Below are positions 1 to 11,589 of a DNA stretch of 64,000 nucleotides, one piece after another. This stretch comes from Thalassovita mediterranea (GTDB lineage Bacteria; Pseudomonadota; Alphaproteobacteria; Caulobacterales; Hyphomonadaceae). The notes under the pieces are model-generated. The model searched no databases, was not told where the DNA came from, and was given only the letters and a program-made list of their open reading frames with translations. The stretch lies in NCBI GenBank assembly GCA_019448215.1, contig CP080408.1, positions 2,790,001-2,854,000 on the forward strand, given 5' to 3'. Position 1 is the first letter of the stretch. Every line of letters starts with the position of its first letter. The position numbers and the translations under genes were made by a program.

Positions 1-1338
1 GGGCATCTGCATGACGCGGCCGACGTCCCGCACCACAGCCTTTGCCTGCAGCGTACCGAAGGTGATGATCGCGGCCACACTGTCGGCGCCATACTTGTCG
101 CGCACATAGCGGATCACCTCGCCGCGCCGCTCCTGACAGAAGTCGACGTCAAAGTCAGGCATCGACACGCGTTCCGGGTTAAGGAAGCGTTCGAACAGAA
201 GATCAAAGCGAAGCGGATCGAGGTCCGTAATCGTCAGCACCCAGGCGACGACAGAACCCGCACCAGAGCCACGGCCCGGCCCAACAGGGATCCCCTGCTC
301 CTTGGCCCATTTGATGAAGTCGGCAACGATCAGGAAGTAGCCCGGAAAGCCCATCTTCTTGATGATGCCCAGCTCATAATTGAGCCGCTCTATATAGGTC
401 TCTTTCGGCGCGTAGAGCTGCGGCGCTTCGGCAAGGCGCTGCTCCAGCCCTTCCTCTGCCTGAACGCGCAACTCTTCAAACTCTGAGCGTGTTCCGTCGC
501 CAAAGTTCGGCAGGATCGGCTCATGCGTGCGCGCACGCACCGCGCAGCGTTTCGCGATCTCTACCGTCGAGGCGACCGCTTCCGGCAGATCGGCGAAGAG
601 CTCGATCATCTCGGCAGGCGCCTTCAGATACTGGTCCTGCGAGACCCTTTTGCGGTCGTCCTGACCAAGATACTCACCATTCGCGATACACATCATCGCG
701 TCATGAGCGTGGGCGTGCTTCGGGTTCAGGAACCGCGCATCGTGCGTGGCGACCACTGGCAGGCCCAGCTTGTAGGCCGCTTCCAGCAAGCCCGGTTCAC
801 TGTCCGCCTCTTCCTGCAGACCGTGGCGCGTAAGTTCGACATAGCAGCGCCCCGGATAGGCTTCAGCAAAGCTCGACAGGGTCGCCTCGGCGTCGGCCTG
901 CTTGTTCTTCAGGATATACTGCGCAGCCTCGCCCCGCATGCCGCCGGTCAGAAGGATCAGGCCGTCCGTCTTCTCAAACAGATGCTCTCTCTTGAGGCGC
1001 GGCACGCCATCCGCCGCCTCAAGATAGGCATAGGAGGACAGCTCCATGAGACGTTTGTAGCCAATCTCATTCTGCGCATAGACCGAAACCTGCGTCAGCC
1101 ACTCCTGATGCCCACCATCGGTCACATCGAAACAGCACGCCATGATCGGCTGAATGCCAGCGCCAGACAGCGTTTCGGAAATCTCCAGTGCGCCGAACAG
1201 ATTATTTCTGTCAGTCACCGCAACGGCCGGGACCCCATTGCCGACGGCCCAGGCTTTAAGATCCTTTGGCGTGATCATGCTCTCGAGAAGCGAGAAGCTG
1301 GTACGCACGGCAAGATGGATAAAAAGCGGCTCGGACAA
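1..1338 (-). CDS. dnaE: DNA polymerase III alpha subunit, 5' portion (partial)
   Basis: Catalytic subunit of the replicative DNA polymerase. The first 446 residues are visible and the gene runs off the left edge. An N-terminal PHP domain is followed by the start of the polymerase domain, with PGRGSGAG and the catalytic DFDVDF motif at about residues 395-400. No ATG suits the start; a TTG at 1338 fits because it follows a strong GAGAGGAG site and gives MSEPLFIHL, which matches the family N-terminus. In the PHP domain His8 is kept, but the second His of the usual HxxxH start is Arg12, so this domain is probably not an active exonuclease. It lies 55 bp after lolD on the same strand. Confidence 0.95.
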   Translation of the reverse strand, partial: MSEPLFIHLAVRTSFSLLESMITPKDLKAWAVGNGVPAVAVTDRNNLFGALEISETLSGAGIQPIMACCFDVTDGGHQEWLTQVSVYAQNEIGYKRLMELSSYAYLEAADGVPRLKREHLFEKTDGLILLTGGMRGEAAQYILKNKQADAEATLSSFAEAYPGRCYVELTRHGLQEEADSEPGLLEAAYKLGLPVVATHDARFLNPKHAHAHDAMMCIANGEYLGQDDRKRVSQDQYLKAPAEMIELFADLPEAVASTVEIAKRCAVRARTHEPILPNFGDGTRSEFEELRVQAEEGLEQRLAEAPQLYAPKETYIERLNYELGIIKKMGFPGYFLIVADFIKWAKEQGIPVGPGRGSGAGSVVAWVLTITDLDPLRFDLLFERFLNPERVSMPDFDVDFCQERRGEVIRYVRDKYGADSVAAIITFGTLQAKAVVRDVGRVMQMP

Positions 1339-1393
1339 GGCGGGCTCCTCTCAGGCGAGGATTATGCCCCGTATTGCCGATGAGTCGAAGGGC

Positions 1394-2083
1394 TCAGCCT
1401 GCAAAGGCTGTGAGTTTTCCTGCCTTCAGCGTCAGCACCCGGTCCATATGCTGGTTGAGCGCCATATTGTGCGTGGCGACGAGGACCGCAGCCCCCTCCA
1501 TACGCGCAATCTTGATCAGGCTGGCAAAGACACGCTCGGTGGTGGCCGGGTCGAGATTGCCGGTCGGCTCATCGGCGATGACAAGCTTGGGGTCATTCAC
1601 CAGGGCGCGGGCAATCGCGACGCGTTGTTGCTCACCGCCTGAAAGCGCGCCCGGCTGGTGCTCAACCCGCTCTGAGAGGCCCATCTCCGCCAGAAGCTCA
1701 CGGGCTTTCTCCCGCGCAAGGCTCCGCTTCACCCCATTCACCATGAGCGGCATCGCGACATTATCGAGCGCGTTAAACTCCGGAAGCAGGTGGTGGAACT
1801 GGTAGACGAAGCCGAGCTTTTCGCGGCGAAGGCGCGTGCGCACAGCATCGGAAAGGTTCAGAACCCCCTCGCCATCCAGCAGGACTTCACCGCCCTCTGC
1901 CCGCTCCAGAAGGCCGGCCGTATGCAGCAGCGTCGACTTGCCCGACCCCGACGGACCGACAAGACCGACCAGCTCGCCGCGGTTCAGCGTCAGGTCGGCA
2001 TGATCCAGAACCTGAAGCACAGTTGGGCCGGAGCGGTATTCGCGAACGATGCCGCGAAGTTCAAGAACAGGTGCAGCGCTCAT
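1394..2083 (-). CDS. lolD: Lipoprotein-releasing ABC transporter ATPase LolD
   Basis: ATPase that powers release of outer-membrane lipoproteins from the inner membrane to the LolA carrier. All ABC motifs are present: Walker A GPSGSGKST at 43-51, signature LSGGEQQ from 148, Walker B LVIADEP from 167, and a switch His in VATHN. The length of 229 aa is normal. The ATG at 2083 overlaps the permease stop by one base (TGATG), indicating translational coupling; a GTG one codon earlier is also possible. The permease gene directly upstream completes the complex. Confidence 0.95.
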   Translation of the reverse strand: MSAAPVLELRGIVREYRSGPTVLQVLDHADLTLNRGELVGLVGPSGSGKSTLLHTAGLLERAEGGEVLLDGEGVLNLSDAVRTRLRREKLGFVYQFHHLLPEFNALDNVAMPLMVNGVKRSLAREKARELLAEMGLSERVEHQPGALSGGEQQRVAIARALVNDPKLVIADEPTGNLDPATTERVFASLIKIARMEGAAVLVATHNMALNQHMDRVLTLKAGKLTAFAG

Positions 2084-3351
2084 CACTCGAACCTCAACGC
2101 ATCAACAGGATCGAGACGTGCCGCGCTCCAGGCCGGCCAGATCGTCACCAGGATCGACATGCTCATCGCCCACAGCGTCGTGAATACAGCCTCCGCCCAG
2201 TCGAGCTCTGCTGGCAGGCCATCAAGGCCATAGACTTCAGCATCGAAGATATCCCGACCGAGAATGGAGCTGAGGAAGCCTTCGACTACACCGATGTTCA
2301 GTACGATCAGTACGCCCAGCGCGAGACCGATCAGGGCGCCGGTCAGACCCAGGATTGCGCCAATCATGATAAAGACCCGCATGATCGCGCCGCGCGGTGT
2401 GCCAATGGTTCGAAGGATGGCGATGTCGCGCGTCTTGTTCTTCACCAGCATGACCACGCCCGTGATAATGTTCAGCGCCGTGATCGTGATAAGGATCAGC
2501 ATGATGACCCGCATCATCCCGCGCTCGACATTCAGCGCATTGAAATAGGAAGCGCGCCGCAGCTTCCAGTCCTCGACGCGTAGCCCGCCCGTGAGCGACC
2601 GAATCTCCGCCATGACAGGTTCAGTCCGCATCGGATTGTAGAGCCGTGCATCAATCGCCTGGTATTCGCCGCGCTTGTTGAAGAAGAGCTGGGACTGCTC
2701 CATCGGCATCAGGACATAAAGCTTGTCGAGTTCTACACTGCCGGTCGTGAACGTGTCGCCGATCGTATAGGCCTTGGAGCGCGGCGTGACGCCAAACGGC
2801 CCGGCCACACCCTCAGGCGCGATCAGCGTGATCTTGTCACCGATGCGGAGCCCGAGATCCTGCGCAAGGAAGGCGCCGATCAGGACAACGTCGCCGCCAT
2901 TACGCCCCTCACCGAAACCGGCTGCATCCGCTGTCGACTGGCCGCCTTCGAGATAAGGCAGGTTTCCGATGTCCTCGGTGCGCACGCCGCGCACAATGGC
3001 GCCCGTCCGGCCATATTCGGACGTCGCCAAAACCTGCTGCTCAATGATTGGGAAGGCATGCTCGACGCCTTCCAGCTCGATAATCTCATTCGTCAGGATA
3101 TCGACATCGGCTTCAGGCAGACCGCCAACGGAAACGAAGACATGCCCCTGCCCGCCTAGAAGCGCGTTCAGCAGCGTCGAGCGAAAGCCCGCCATGACGG
3201 ACATGATGACGATCAGCGCCGTCACGGCCAGCATGATGCCAAAGAAGGAAATGATCGAGATGAGGGACACACCGCCATGCTGGCGGCGTGCGCGCAGATA
3301 GCGCCAGGCGAGCGCCCGCTCCACCTGGCCGAAAGGCGCAACTTTCGCCAT
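2083..3351 (-). CDS. Lipoprotein-releasing ABC transporter permease (LolC/LolE family)
   Basis: Inner-membrane permease partner of LolD. It has the family architecture: a short cytoplasmic N-terminus, a first membrane helix at about residues 27-50, a large periplasmic domain to about 270, then three helices at about 280-305, 325-350 and 385-405. Only one permease gene is present, so the transporter may be a homodimer of a LolF-type subunit rather than LolC plus LolE; a second copy elsewhere cannot be excluded. The start overlaps the proS stop as TGATG and the stop overlaps lolD, so the three genes are coupled. Confidence 0.92.
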   Translation of the reverse strand: MAKVAPFGQVERALAWRYLRARRQHGGVSLISIISFFGIMLAVTALIVIMSVMAGFRSTLLNALLGGQGHVFVSVGGLPEADVDILTNEIIELEGVEHAFPIIEQQVLATSEYGRTGAIVRGVRTEDIGNLPYLEGGQSTADAAGFGEGRNGGDVVLIGAFLAQDLGLRIGDKITLIAPEGVAGPFGVTPRSKAYTIGDTFTTGSVELDKLYVLMPMEQSQLFFNKRGEYQAIDARLYNPMRTEPVMAEIRSLTGGLRVEDWKLRRASYFNALNVERGMMRVIMLILITITALNIITGVVMLVKNKTRDIAILRTIGTPRGAIMRVFIMIGAILGLTGALIGLALGVLIVLNIGVVEGFLSSILGRDIFDAEVYGLDGLPAELDWAEAVFTTLWAMSMSILVTIWPAWSAARLDPVDALRFE

Positions 3352-4670
3352 CAGTCGGCCTTCACCATCTCGATGGCCTGCTCCAGCGTCATGTCGGACT
3401 TCTCGCCGGTCTTGCGGTTCTTCACCTCGACCATACCAGCCTCGACACCGCGTGGGCCAATCACGATCTGCCAGGGCAGACCAATGAGGTCCATCCGGTT
3501 GAACTTGGAACCCGGGCGTTCATCGGTCTCATCATAAAGCACGTCGAGACCAGCTGCCTGCAGCGCCGCATAGGCGCCATCAGCCACGCCCGACACTGTC
3601 TCATCCTTCGGCTTCATCGAGATGAGACCCACGTCGAACGGCGAAACGGCTTTCGGCCACACAATGCCATTCTCGTCATGGCAGGCCTCGATGATGCCGC
3701 CAACAAGACGCGAAACGCCGATGCCATAGCTGCCCATCTGGACGGGAACATTTTCACCCTCAGCGGTCTGCACGGTGGCATTCATCGCCTTGGAATATTT
3801 CGTGCCGAAGAAGAAGATGTGCCCAACCTCGATCCCGCGGGCCGACACCTGACGGTCTTCCGGCACCTTGGCGAATTCGGCCTCGTCATGCTTCTCCTCG
3901 GTCGCCGCATAGTATTGCGTGCGCCGTTCCATGACGTCTGACAGCTCACCGTCAAAATCGAGGTCCAGCCCCGGCGCAGGCACGTCTAGCAGCGCGCGGT
4001 CACAGAAAACGGCGCTCTCGCCCGTATCTGCGAGGATAATGAATTCATGGCTGAGGTCGCCGCCAATCGGGCCGGTATCAGCCTGCATCGGAATGGCGGT
4101 CAGTCCCATCCGGTCGAACGCGTTGAGGTAGGCACAGAACATCTTCTGATAGCTCTTGCGCGCGCCTTCTTCGGTGAGGTCGAAGGAATAGGCGTCCTTC
4201 ATCAGGAATTCGCGGCCCCGCATCACGCCAAAGCGCGGGCGGATCTCATCACGGAACTTCCACTGCGTGTGATAGAGGTTCAGCGGTAGCGCCTTGTAGC
4301 TTTTCACATAGGCGCGGAAGACATCGGTGATCAGTTCTTCATTCGTCGGGCCGAACAGCATTTCGCGCTCATGACGGTCGGTGATGCGCAGCATCTCCTT
4401 GCCATAGGCCTCATAGCGTCCGCTCTCCTGCCAGAGCTCGGCCTGCTGGATCGTTGGCATGAGCAGCTCAACCGCCCCTGCCCGGTCCATTTCCTCGCGG
4501 ACGATCTGTTCGATCTTCTTGAGGACACGAAAGCCGAGCGGCAGCCAAGTATAGATACCGGCGCCGTTCTGGCGGACCATGCCGGTGCGCAGCATGAGCT
4601 GGTGCGAAACGATGGCCGCATCAGCTGGCACATCCTTGGAAACTGGCAGGAAATATCTGGACAGGCGCAT
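3351..4670 (-). CDS. proS: Prolyl-tRNA synthetase
   Basis: Charges tRNA-Pro with proline. Class II synthetase of 439 aa with motif 2 ([20 protein letters not shown]) and motif 3 ([10 protein letters not shown]) and a C-terminal anticodon-binding domain. It appears to lack the large editing insertion (INS) found in E. coli ProRS, as is usual in alphaproteobacteria. The ATG at 4670 (MRLSRYFLP) is chosen because it gives the conserved N-terminus; the longer reading frame upstream looks unrelated to the family. A tRNA-Pro(TGG) lies at 26981-27057 in the same window. Confidence 0.95.
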   Translation of the reverse strand: MRLSRYFLPVSKDVPADAAIVSHQLMLRTGMVRQNGAGIYTWLPLGFRVLKKIEQIVREEMDRAGAVELLMPTIQQAELWQESGRYEAYGKEMLRITDRHEREMLFGPTNEELITDVFRAYVKSYKALPLNLYHTQWKFRDEIRPRFGVMRGREFLMKDAYSFDLTEEGARKSYQKMFCAYLNAFDRMGLTAIPMQADTGPIGGDLSHEFIILADTGESAVFCDRALLDVPAPGLDLDFDGELSDVMERRTQYYAATEEKHDEAEFAKVPEDRQVSARGIEVGHIFFFGTKYSKAMNATVQTAEGENVPVQMGSYGIGVSRLVGGIIEACHDENGIVWPKAVSPFDVGLISMKPKDETVSGVADGAYAALQAAGLDVLYDETDERPGSKFNRMDLIGLPWQIVIGPRGVEAGMVEVKNRKTGEKSDMTLEQAIEMVKAD

Positions 4671-4783
4671 TGAGACTGGCTCACTCCTAACAAGGCGGGT
4701 CGCGGCCCCCTGTGTTATTGTCAGTCGCTGCAATTGGCTAGTGTGCGCCTGCAAGCACGCAGCGCTTTTTCACGCCCGGTTGG

Positions 4784-5026
4784 TCAGGCGCCGTAATAGC
4801 GAAGCAACGGCACGACGATGATGCCGGCGATTGCCGTGCACACCACCGCGCCAATCGTTGCCCAGATAGCCTTCTTGGCCAACATCGGCTCAGCAGGCGC
4901 GCCCTCTTCAGTGCCTTCCGGGATCTCGCCATCCTCGAACTGGCCGCGCACGCCAATCGGCAGGACGATAAACAGGCACATCCACCAGGATATGCAGAAG
5001 ATGACGATACCGCCGACGAGTGACAT
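4784..5026 (-). CDS. DUF1467 family small membrane protein
   Basis: Protein of 80 aa with two predicted membrane helices (about residues 5-26 and 53-75) separated by an acidic loop rich in Glu and Gly. It matches the DUF1467 family of alphaproteobacterial inner-membrane proteins, whose function is unknown. The start codon overlaps the stop of the epimerase gene as TAATG, so the two are probably translated together. A 113-bp gap separates it from proS. Confidence 0.85.
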   Translation of the reverse strand: MSLVGGIVIFCISWWMCLFIVLPIGVRGQFEDGEIPEGTEEGAPAEPMLAKKAIWATIGAVVCTAIAGIIVVPLLRYYGA

Positions 5027-5457
5027 TAGTGGTCGCCCTTCGGGGTCTCCATCAGCTCGACGAGGACACCGTTCGAGTTCTTCGGGTGCACGAAGACAAT
5101 CGGCGTTCCATGCGCACCAATGCGGGGCTCACCAAGCACGGTCGCGCCGCGCGTCTTCATCACCTCGACGGCCTGATGGATATCAGCCACTTCGAAGCAG
5201 ACATGGTGCTGGCCGCCCTTCGGGTTCTTCTGGATGAAGTTATGGATCGGGCTCTCTTCGTTCAGCGGCTCGATCAGCTCGATCTGGCTGTTCGGCAGGT
5301 TCACGAAGCAGACTTTCACGCCCTGCGCAGGCATGTCGAACGGCTCGGTAATGTCAGTTGCGCCATACAGCGTCTTGTAGGTCTCGATTGCATCGGGAAG
5401 CGACGGCACAGCAACACCGACATGGTTTAACGGGCCCAGTTTGAAGTCTTCAGCCAT
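5026..5457 (-). CDS. mce: Methylmalonyl-CoA epimerase
   Basis: Interconverts (R)- and (S)-methylmalonyl-CoA in propionyl-CoA breakdown. The 143-aa protein has two glyoxalase/VOC modules: NHVGVAVPSL at about 10-19, QHHVCFEV in the middle and a C-terminal VLVELME carrying a metal-ligand Glu. The ATG at 5457 gives MAEDFKLGPLNHVG, the normal family start. The gene sits 8 bp after the RNase J stop. No mutase or propionyl-CoA carboxylase gene is in this window. Confidence 0.93.
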   Translation of the reverse strand: MAEDFKLGPLNHVGVAVPSLPDAIETYKTLYGATDITEPFDMPAQGVKVCFVNLPNSQIELIEPLNEESPIHNFIQKNPKGGQHHVCFEVADIHQAVEVMKTRGATVLGEPRIGAHGTPIVFVHPKNSNGVLVELMETPKGDH

Positions 5458-5465
5458 TTTATCCC

Positions 5466-7145
5466 TCACACTCTCATAACCATGACATCGACCAGCGGCT
5501 TGCGGCCGAACGTTCGTTCGCACGCCTTGCGGATGGCCCGCACCAGCGTGGTTTCAACTGCGTCGTCATCTAGGCGCTTTTTGCGCGAAAGACCATCGAG
5601 CGCCTCGTCGCAGGCAGCTTCAATGGCATCGACGGACTCATCGGCGAGGCTGCCATCCTCTTCGGACATGCCGCGCACCGCGAGATACGGTCCGTCAGCG
5701 ATACTGCCGGACTCATCAAAGGACACGCTGGCCGAGACATAGCCAAACTTCGAGATCGCAATCCGCTCCTTCAGGCCTTCAGAGCCTGCAGGCACCAGCC
5801 GGTTGCCATCAAGGTGCAGCCTGCCATGCGGCACCGTGTCGATCACTTCAGCCTTGCCGGGAGCCAGCCGGATCATGTCGCCATTGCGGGGCGTCACAGC
5901 TTCGGGCACCTGCATGGAGCGGGCAAAGCCTGCATGCTCCACGATATGCCGCCGCTCGCCATGGACCGGCACCGAAATACGTGGGCGCACCCATTGATAC
6001 ATTCGTTCCAGCTCATCGCGCGCTGGGTGGCCAGACACGTGGATGACGTCCTTCGACATCTTGTCGGTGATGATGCGCACGCCCTTCTCGGCCAGCGCAT
6101 TCTGCATCTCGAAGATGCCCTTCTCGTTGCCCGGAATGACACGCGAGGAAAAGATCACCGTGTCCCCGGCATTCAGCGAGATATGCCGGTGCGTATTGGC
6201 CGCAATCCGGCCCAGCGCAGCACGCTCCTCGCCCTGGCTGCCTGTACAGAGGATCAGGATATTATCTGCCGGAAAGCTGCCCACATCTGCCTCGTTGACG
6301 AGGTCAGGCAGGTCCTTCAGCACACCCGTCTGGACGGCTGCATCGACAATCTTGTGCATGCTGCGACCCGCCAGGCAGACACTCCGCCCCGCCTGACGCG
6401 CCGCTTCGATCACCGTCGACACCCGCGCAACGTTCGAGGCAAATGTCGCCACAGCCACCCTGCCCTTCAGACCGCCAATCAGTTCGATCAGATTCTTGCG
6501 CACGGTCGCTTCAGAGCCGCTTTCGCCATCGACGAAGACGTTCGTGCTGTCGCAGATCATGGCCAGCACACCTTCATCGCCGAGCTTCTTCAGCCCTTCG
6601 ACATCGACGCCTTCACCGATCAGAGGATCAGGATCGATTTTCCAGTCGCCTGTATGAAGGATCGTCCCGGCAGGCGTCTCAATGGCGAGCGCATTCGGCT
6701 CCGGAATGGAGTGCGTCAACGTCATGTAGCGGACCTTGAAGGGGCCGGCTTCGACCTCTCCCTCGAGCGGCACCACATTCACATCGACATGTTTCAGCCC
6801 ACGCTCGGCCAGCTTTCCGGCGACGAGATGGGCGGTAAACGGCGTCGCATACAGCGGCGCGCGAAGACGCGGCCAGAGCAGGCCCACAGCCCCGATATGG
6901 TCTTCATGCGCATGCGTCAGGAAGATCGCGTCGATCTGGTCAGCATGCTCGACGATGAATTCAGGGTCCGGCGTGATGAGGTCGATGCCCGGCGTGGTGT
7001 CGTCGCCAAAGGTCACGCCAAGGTCCACAAGGATCCAGCGCCTGTCATGCGCCGGGCCATAGCCATAGGCGTTCAGGTTCATACCGATTTCGCCGCAGCC
7101 CCCAAGCGGAAGAAAGACGAGTTCGGGCGTGTCCTTATTTGGCAT
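5466..7145 (-). CDS. rnj: Ribonuclease J
   Basis: Metallo-beta-lactamase-fold RNase with likely endo- and 5' exonuclease activity in mRNA decay and RNA maturation. The 559-aa protein carries the metal-binding HAHEDH motif at residues 78-83, further ligands in HTGDWK and SGHPARDE, and the beta-CASP region. The start overlaps the last codons of coaX by 11 bp. Length and motif order are normal for the RNase J family. Confidence 0.95.
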   Translation of the reverse strand: MPNKDTPELVFLPLGGCGEIGMNLNAYGYGPAHDRRWILVDLGVTFGDDTTPGIDLITPDPEFIVEHADQIDAIFLTHAHEDHIGAVGLLWPRLRAPLYATPFTAHLVAGKLAERGLKHVDVNVVPLEGEVEAGPFKVRYMTLTHSIPEPNALAIETPAGTILHTGDWKIDPDPLIGEGVDVEGLKKLGDEGVLAMICDSTNVFVDGESGSEATVRKNLIELIGGLKGRVAVATFASNVARVSTVIEAARQAGRSVCLAGRSMHKIVDAAVQTGVLKDLPDLVNEADVGSFPADNILILCTGSQGEERAALGRIAANTHRHISLNAGDTVIFSSRVIPGNEKGIFEMQNALAEKGVRIITDKMSKDVIHVSGHPARDELERMYQWVRPRISVPVHGERRHIVEHAGFARSMQVPEAVTPRNGDMIRLAPGKAEVIDTVPHGRLHLDGNRLVPAGSEGLKERIAISKFGYVSASVSFDESGSIADGPYLAVRGMSEEDGSLADESVDAIEAACDEALDGLSRKKRLDDDAVETTLVRAIRKACERTFGRKPLVDVMVMRV

Positions 7146-7920
7146 CGGATCCTTTCCGGTTCCGGCGGTAAATCTCCAGAAGCCCAGACTCCATCAGGGT
7201 CTGGTCGTAATGGTCGATGGTCGCGCTCGCACCTTCAAAGAGCGAGGCAACGCCGCCAGTCGCAATTACTGTCATCGGCTGGCCGTATTCTTCCTTCACG
7301 CGCCTGACAAGGCCGTCGATGAGGTCGATATACCCCCAGAAGACGCCCGTCTGCATCGCGGCCACGGTGGAGTCGCCGATGATCTTCTCTGGCCGCTGGA
7401 TGGCAATTCGCGGCAGCTGGGCCGCCGCATCGTGCAGCGCGCGCATGGAGAGGTTGATGCCGGGGCTGATAATGCCGCCCTCGAACCCGCCATCCGGGCC
7501 GACAATGTCCAGCGTCGTTGCCGTGCCGCTATCGATCACGATCAGCGCGCCCGGATAGGCGATGTGCGCACCGATTGCGGCGACCAGACGGTCAGCACCC
7601 ACCTGTTCAGGGCGCGGGATGCGGATAGGAACACCAAGCTCCACCGACGCCTCACCGACGACCAGCGGCTCTGTCGCGAAATAGCGGCGGGCGAGGTTGC
7701 GGAAGTTGAACAGCGCCTGTGGCACCACGCAGGAAATCACACACGCATCAATGTCGTAGCTCGACACCTTGCGCATATTCATCAGGGGCTCGAGCCAGAC
7801 GATATAGTCGTCAGCCGTCCGGCGCGCGTCAGTGGCGCTGCGCCACATAGCGACCCAGTCCTCGCCATCATGGAGCGCGAAGACCGTATTCGTATTGCCG
7901 ACATCAATCGCGAGCAGCAT
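7135..7920 (-). CDS. coaX: Type III pantothenate kinase
   Basis: Phosphorylates pantothenate, the first step of coenzyme A synthesis. The 261-aa protein has the ASKHA-fold motifs: DVGNTNTVF near the N-terminus, GADRLVA, and [10 protein letters not shown] in the phosphate-binding region. The ATG at 7920 (MLLAIDVGN) is preferred over a TTG three codons earlier because it has a GGAG site at suitable distance. It overlaps the end of birA by 17 bp. Confidence 0.95.
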   Translation of the reverse strand: MLLAIDVGNTNTVFALHDGEDWVAMWRSATDARRTADDYIVWLEPLMNMRKVSSYDIDACVISCVVPQALFNFRNLARRYFATEPLVVGEASVELGVPIRIPRPEQVGADRLVAAIGAHIAYPGALIVIDSGTATTLDIVGPDGGFEGGIISPGINLSMRALHDAAAQLPRIAIQRPEKIIGDSTVAAMQTGVFWGYIDLIDGLVRRVKEEYGQPMTVIATGGVASLFEGASATIDHYDQTLMESGLLEIYRRNRKGSDAK

Positions 7921-8665
7921 GACTGCCAATCTCCTTTACCAGCTCTACATCGCCTGCACGGATCGTGTGCGTCGTCCCGTCCGCACTTGCAAGCAGCAGC
8001 GCCCCATCAGGCCCGACACCTTTGAAGATGCCGCTTTGCGCGTCAGCGCCTTTGCCGACAGTCACTTGCTTGCCCAGTCCTTCGGCATGTTTCTGCCAGT
8101 CGGCGAGCAGGCTCTCAAAGTCAGATGAGGCCTGCGCGCACCGTTTCACGAAAGCAGGACGGAGCGCGTCGAGGAACATCTCTGCATTGACGATCTCTGA
8201 TGCACCAAGGTCCAGCAGGCTCGTTGCCGCCTGCCCTGCGCCCTCTGGCGCAAACCGGACATTCACCCCCATGCCACACGCGACCCAGCATGACTTCGCC
8301 GTCGTGGTGCCAGCCTCAACCAGAATACCGCAAAGCTTCTGGCCACTCGCGCGGACATCATTTGGCCATTTCAGCTGAAGCTGTCCGCCTTCAATAAAGG
8401 CAGAAGCGGCATCGAGAATGGCGAGCCCGGCAGCGAAGGGATAGCGGGTCGCCTTTACCAGCCCGCCCACTTCTTCGAACAGGGCGGTGACAAACAGATT
8501 GCCGGTCGGCGAATCCCATTGGCGGCCAAGGCGACCACGACCAGCGGTCTGCTTGCGCCCGGCAATCCAGACAGGTCCGAAATCATCGGCCTGCGCCCGC
8601 CTGCGGGCTTCTTCATTGGTGCTGTCGATCTCGTCGAACCAGAGAACTGGTGCGTCTGGTCTCAC
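7904..8665 (-). CDS. birA: Biotin--[acetyl-CoA-carboxylase] ligase
   Basis: Attaches biotin to the carboxyl-carrier protein of biotin enzymes. The catalytic domain is clear: STNEEA at 15-20, the biotinyl-AMP loop GRGRLGRQW at 42-50 and the LKWPNDV motif. There is no N-terminal helix-turn-helix, so unlike E. coli BirA this 253-aa protein should not act as a repressor. It starts at GTG 8665, overlapping the nuoN stop by four bases (GTGA). The birA-coaX-rnj order after nuoN is common in alphaproteobacteria. Confidence 0.94.
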   Translation of the reverse strand: MRPDAPVLWFDEIDSTNEEARRRAQADDFGPVWIAGRKQTAGRGRLGRQWDSPTGNLFVTALFEEVGGLVKATRYPFAAGLAILDAASAFIEGGQLQLKWPNDVRASGQKLCGILVEAGTTTAKSCWVACGMGVNVRFAPEGAGQAATSLLDLGASEIVNAEMFLDALRPAFVKRCAQASSDFESLLADWQKHAEGLGKQVTVGKGADAQSGIFKGVGPDGALLLASADGTTHTIRAGDVELVKEIGSHAARD

Positions 8666-10086
8666 TGAATGAACCCGGCCGACGCTTGCGTCGCCCAGTC
8701 AATGAATGGCGACACGAAGACGAAGAGAACAAGACAGGCAGCCGCCGCGGCATAGACCGAAAGGGCTACAGTCGTGCCAACCGGCTGGAAGCGCTCTGCT
8801 GGCTCCTTCACCCACATCACAAGGATGATACGTAGATAGTAGCCAAAGGCGATCACCGAGCTTAGCACCAGCACGATCAGGAGCGGCAGGAGACCGGCAT
8901 TCCAGCCAGCCTGGAACACGACCAGCTTACCGATGAAGCCAACGGCGAGCGGGAAACCTGCAACCGAAATCACGAGGATCGTCAGCGCGATGGCAAGTCC
9001 GGTGCGGCGACGAACCAGGCCAGCCAGCTCATCAATGCTCTCGACCATACCACCCTCACGGCGCATGGAGAGGACACCACCGAAGAGGCCAATGGATGCG
9101 ATGACGTAGGTCGTCATGAACACCAGAAGCGCTGCCGCGCCATACTCGGCGCCCGCTGCCACAGCGACCAGCGCATAGCCCATATTGGCGATCGAGGAAT
9201 AACCAAGAAGCCGCTTCAGGTTCGTCTGGATCAGCGCACCGAAGGCGCCAATCAGCATTGAAAGCGTCGCAATGATACCGATGATCATCTGCCAGTCTTC
9301 GAACACGCCAGAAAACGCGGTGAAGAGCAGGTTTGCGAAGACGACCATGCTCGCCATTTTCGGCGCTGTCGCGAAGAAGGCGACAACCGGGCTCGGCGCG
9401 CCTTCATAGACGTCCGGCGTCCAGACGTGCATCGGTGCCGCAGACACCTTGAACGCCATGCCGGAAATCATCAGCACCATACCGAAGACGAGGCCAATCG
9501 TGCGCTCAGAGCTCGCGATATCGCCATAGTCGACCGAACCGGTGAAACCATAGACCAACGAAATGCCATAAAGCAGGATGCCCGAGGCAAGCGCACCCAG
9601 CACGAAATACTTCAAGCCAGCTTCCGAAGAGCGGATCGAGTCGCGATGGAATGAGGCGAGCACATAGGATGAGAGGCTGAGCGTCTCGATACCCATATAG
9701 AGCGTCATCAGGTTCGACGCCGACAGGATGATCCCCATGCCGAGTGAGGCAAAGATCACCAGAAGCGGGTATTCGTAACGGATCGTCTCGTGGCGCTTGA
9801 GGAAGCCCTCAGCCATGAGCAGCGTCACGGCACCGGCCACGAAGCTGATACATTTTGCAAAGTTCACGAACGGGCCGGTCGTGACGAGGCCGCCAAAGGC
9901 TTCGCCGCCTTCCCAGTTCATGATGACAACGAGTGCGGCCAGCAGGAGCGTTGCCGCGCCCAGCTTGAAGGACAGGCCGTTGAAGCGGTCGCCCATATAC
10001 GCGCCAGCAAGCACACCGGCGAGGCCTGCGAGCGCAAGCAGCAGCTCCGGGCCAATGGCAGAGATCATCGCCTGAAAGTCGAGCAT
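8662..10086 (-). CDS. nuoN: NADH-quinone oxidoreductase subunit N
   Basis: Antiporter-like proton-pumping membrane subunit of complex I. The 474-aa protein has about 14 predicted helices, with the conserved Glu in [11 protein letters not shown] and a Lys in the [15 protein letters not shown] stretch. It is the last structural nuo gene and ends in a four-base overlap with birA, so birA and the following genes are probably expressed from the nuo transcript. Confidence 0.96.
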   Translation of the reverse strand: MLDFQAMISAIGPELLLALAGLAGVLAGAYMGDRFNGLSFKLGAATLLLAALVVIMNWEGGEAFGGLVTTGPFVNFAKCISFVAGAVTLLMAEGFLKRHETIRYEYPLLVIFASLGMGIILSASNLMTLYMGIETLSLSSYVLASFHRDSIRSSEAGLKYFVLGALASGILLYGISLVYGFTGSVDYGDIASSERTIGLVFGMVLMISGMAFKVSAAPMHVWTPDVYEGAPSPVVAFFATAPKMASMVVFANLLFTAFSGVFEDWQMIIGIIATLSMLIGAFGALIQTNLKRLLGYSSIANMGYALVAVAAGAEYGAAALLVFMTTYVIASIGLFGGVLSMRREGGMVESIDELAGLVRRRTGLAIALTILVISVAGFPLAVGFIGKLVVFQAGWNAGLLPLLIVLVLSSVIAFGYYLRIILVMWVKEPAERFQPVGTTVALSVYAAAAACLVLFVFVSPFIDWATQASAGFIQ

Positions 10087-10095
10087 AATGTGCCT

Positions 10096-11589
10096 CTATC
10101 CTCCGGTGATCATCTGAAGCGCGCGCAGGCTGCTTTCGCGCGTGATGTCGAATACGAGATTTGGCGTGACGCCAAGCAGGATGGTGCCGATGATCAGCGG
10201 GACAATGGTGACAAGGTCCTTCTTGCCCACATCGGTGATGTTTTCGAGCGCCGGATTGGTCACCGGGCCGAAGACCGTGCGACGGTAGAGCGTCAGCATG
10301 TAGACAGCCGAGAAAATTACACCAAGCGCGGCGCCAGCTGCTGCCCAGGTGGAAGCCTGGAAGGCGCCTGTCATGGTCAGGATTTCCCCGACAAAGCCAC
10401 TGGTGCCAGGCAGGCCGACATTGGCCATGGTGAACAGCATAAAGATGGCCGCATAGATCGGCATCTTGTTCACGAGGCCGCCATAGGCTGCGATCTCACG
10501 GGTGTGAACCCGGTCATAGACCATGCCAACGACCAGGAAGAGCGCGCCGGAGATAAGCCCGTGCGAGATCATCTGGAAGATCGCGCCCTGCACGCCGACC
10601 TCGGTGAAGGAGAAGATGCCGAGCGTCACGAAACCCATATGGGCGACGGACGAATAGGCGATCAGCTTCTTCATGTCCGTCTGGCGGAAAGCGACCAGCG
10701 ACGCATAGACGATGGCGATCACCGACAGCGCGAACATCATCGGCTGGAAGAACTCACTCGCATCCGGGAACATCGGCAGCGAGAAGCGCAGGAAGCCATA
10801 GCCGCCCATCTTCAGCAGCACGCCTGCCAGGATCACAGAACCGGCCGTCGGTGCCTGAACGTGCGCATCCGGAAGCCAGGTATGGACCGGCCACATGGGC
10901 AGCTTCACCGCAAAGGACGCAAAGAAGGCGAGCCACAGCCAGGTCTGCACTTCAGGTGCGAAGGCATAGGTCTCCAGCACCATGATGTCGGACGTGCCGG
11001 CCTGAAGGTACATGAAGACAATGGCCGCCAGCATGAAGAGCGAGCCGAGCAGCGTGTAGAGAAAGAATTTGAACGAGGCGTAGATACGGTCCGCCCCGCC
11101 CCACACGCCGATGATGATGAACATCGGGATGAGGCCTGCCTCGAAAAAGACATAGAACAGGACGAGGTCCATCGCGCAGAACACACCGATCATGAACGTC
11201 TCGAGGACGAGGAACGCGATCGTGTACTCGGTCAGGCGGTGCTTTACCGTGCCATAGGACGCAATGAGGCTGATCGGCGTCAGCAGCGTCGTCAGCAGGA
11301 TCAGCAGAAGCGACATGCCATCGATGCCCAGCTTGTACTGGATACCGGCAAACCAGCTCACCTGCTCGACAAGCTGATAGCCTGGCGCATCGACCTCGAA
11401 GCTCGCCAGCATGACCAGCGACGCCACGAAGGTGGCCGCGGAGAAGATCAGGCCCGCCATGAGCGACTGGCGCCCACGAGTCTCTTCATCCTGGCCATTG
11501 CTGCCAGTGGCTGCCTGCACAAGCATGATCAGCAAGGCACCAGCCAGCGGCAGGAAGGTGACCGCTGTCAGAATTGGGAAATTGCCCAT
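10096..11589 (-). CDS. nuoM: NADH-quinone oxidoreductase subunit M
   Basis: Second antiporter-like subunit of the complex I membrane arm. The 497-aa protein has about 14 helices and key residues in [13 protein letters not shown] (Glu) and [16 protein letters not shown] (Lys). The ATG at 11589 is chosen because it overlaps the nuoL stop as TGATG and gives the normal N-terminus [12 protein letters not shown]; the frame is open further upstream but only antisense-like sequence is added. Confidence 0.96.
   Translation of the reverse strand: MGNFPILTAVTFLPLAGALLIMLVQAATGSNGQDEETRGRQSLMAGLIFSAATFVASLVMLASFEVDAPGYQLVEQVSWFAGIQYKLGIDGMSLLLILLTTLLTPISLIASYGTVKHRLTEYTIAFLVLETFMIGVFCAMDLVLFYVFFEAGLIPMFIIIGVWGGADRIYASFKFFLYTLLGSLFMLAAIVFMYLQAGTSDIMVLETYAFAPEVQTWLWLAFFASFAVKLPMWPVHTWLPDAHVQAPTAGSVILAGVLLKMGGYGFLRFSLPMFPDASEFFQPMMFALSVIAIVYASLVAFRQTDMKKLIAYSSVAHMGFVTLGIFSFTEVGVQGAIFQMISHGLISGALFLVVGMVYDRVHTREIAAYGGLVNKMPIYAAIFMLFTMANVGLPGTSGFVGEILTMTGAFQASTWAAAGAALGVIFSAVYMLTLYRRTVFGPVTNPALENITDVGKKDLVTIVPLIIGTILLGVTPNLVFDITRESSLRALQMITGG

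Noticed and set aside
5814-7307. Long plus-strand frame opposite RNase J
   Set aside because: Antisense to a complete rnj gene with all catalytic motifs; no recognisable protein features.
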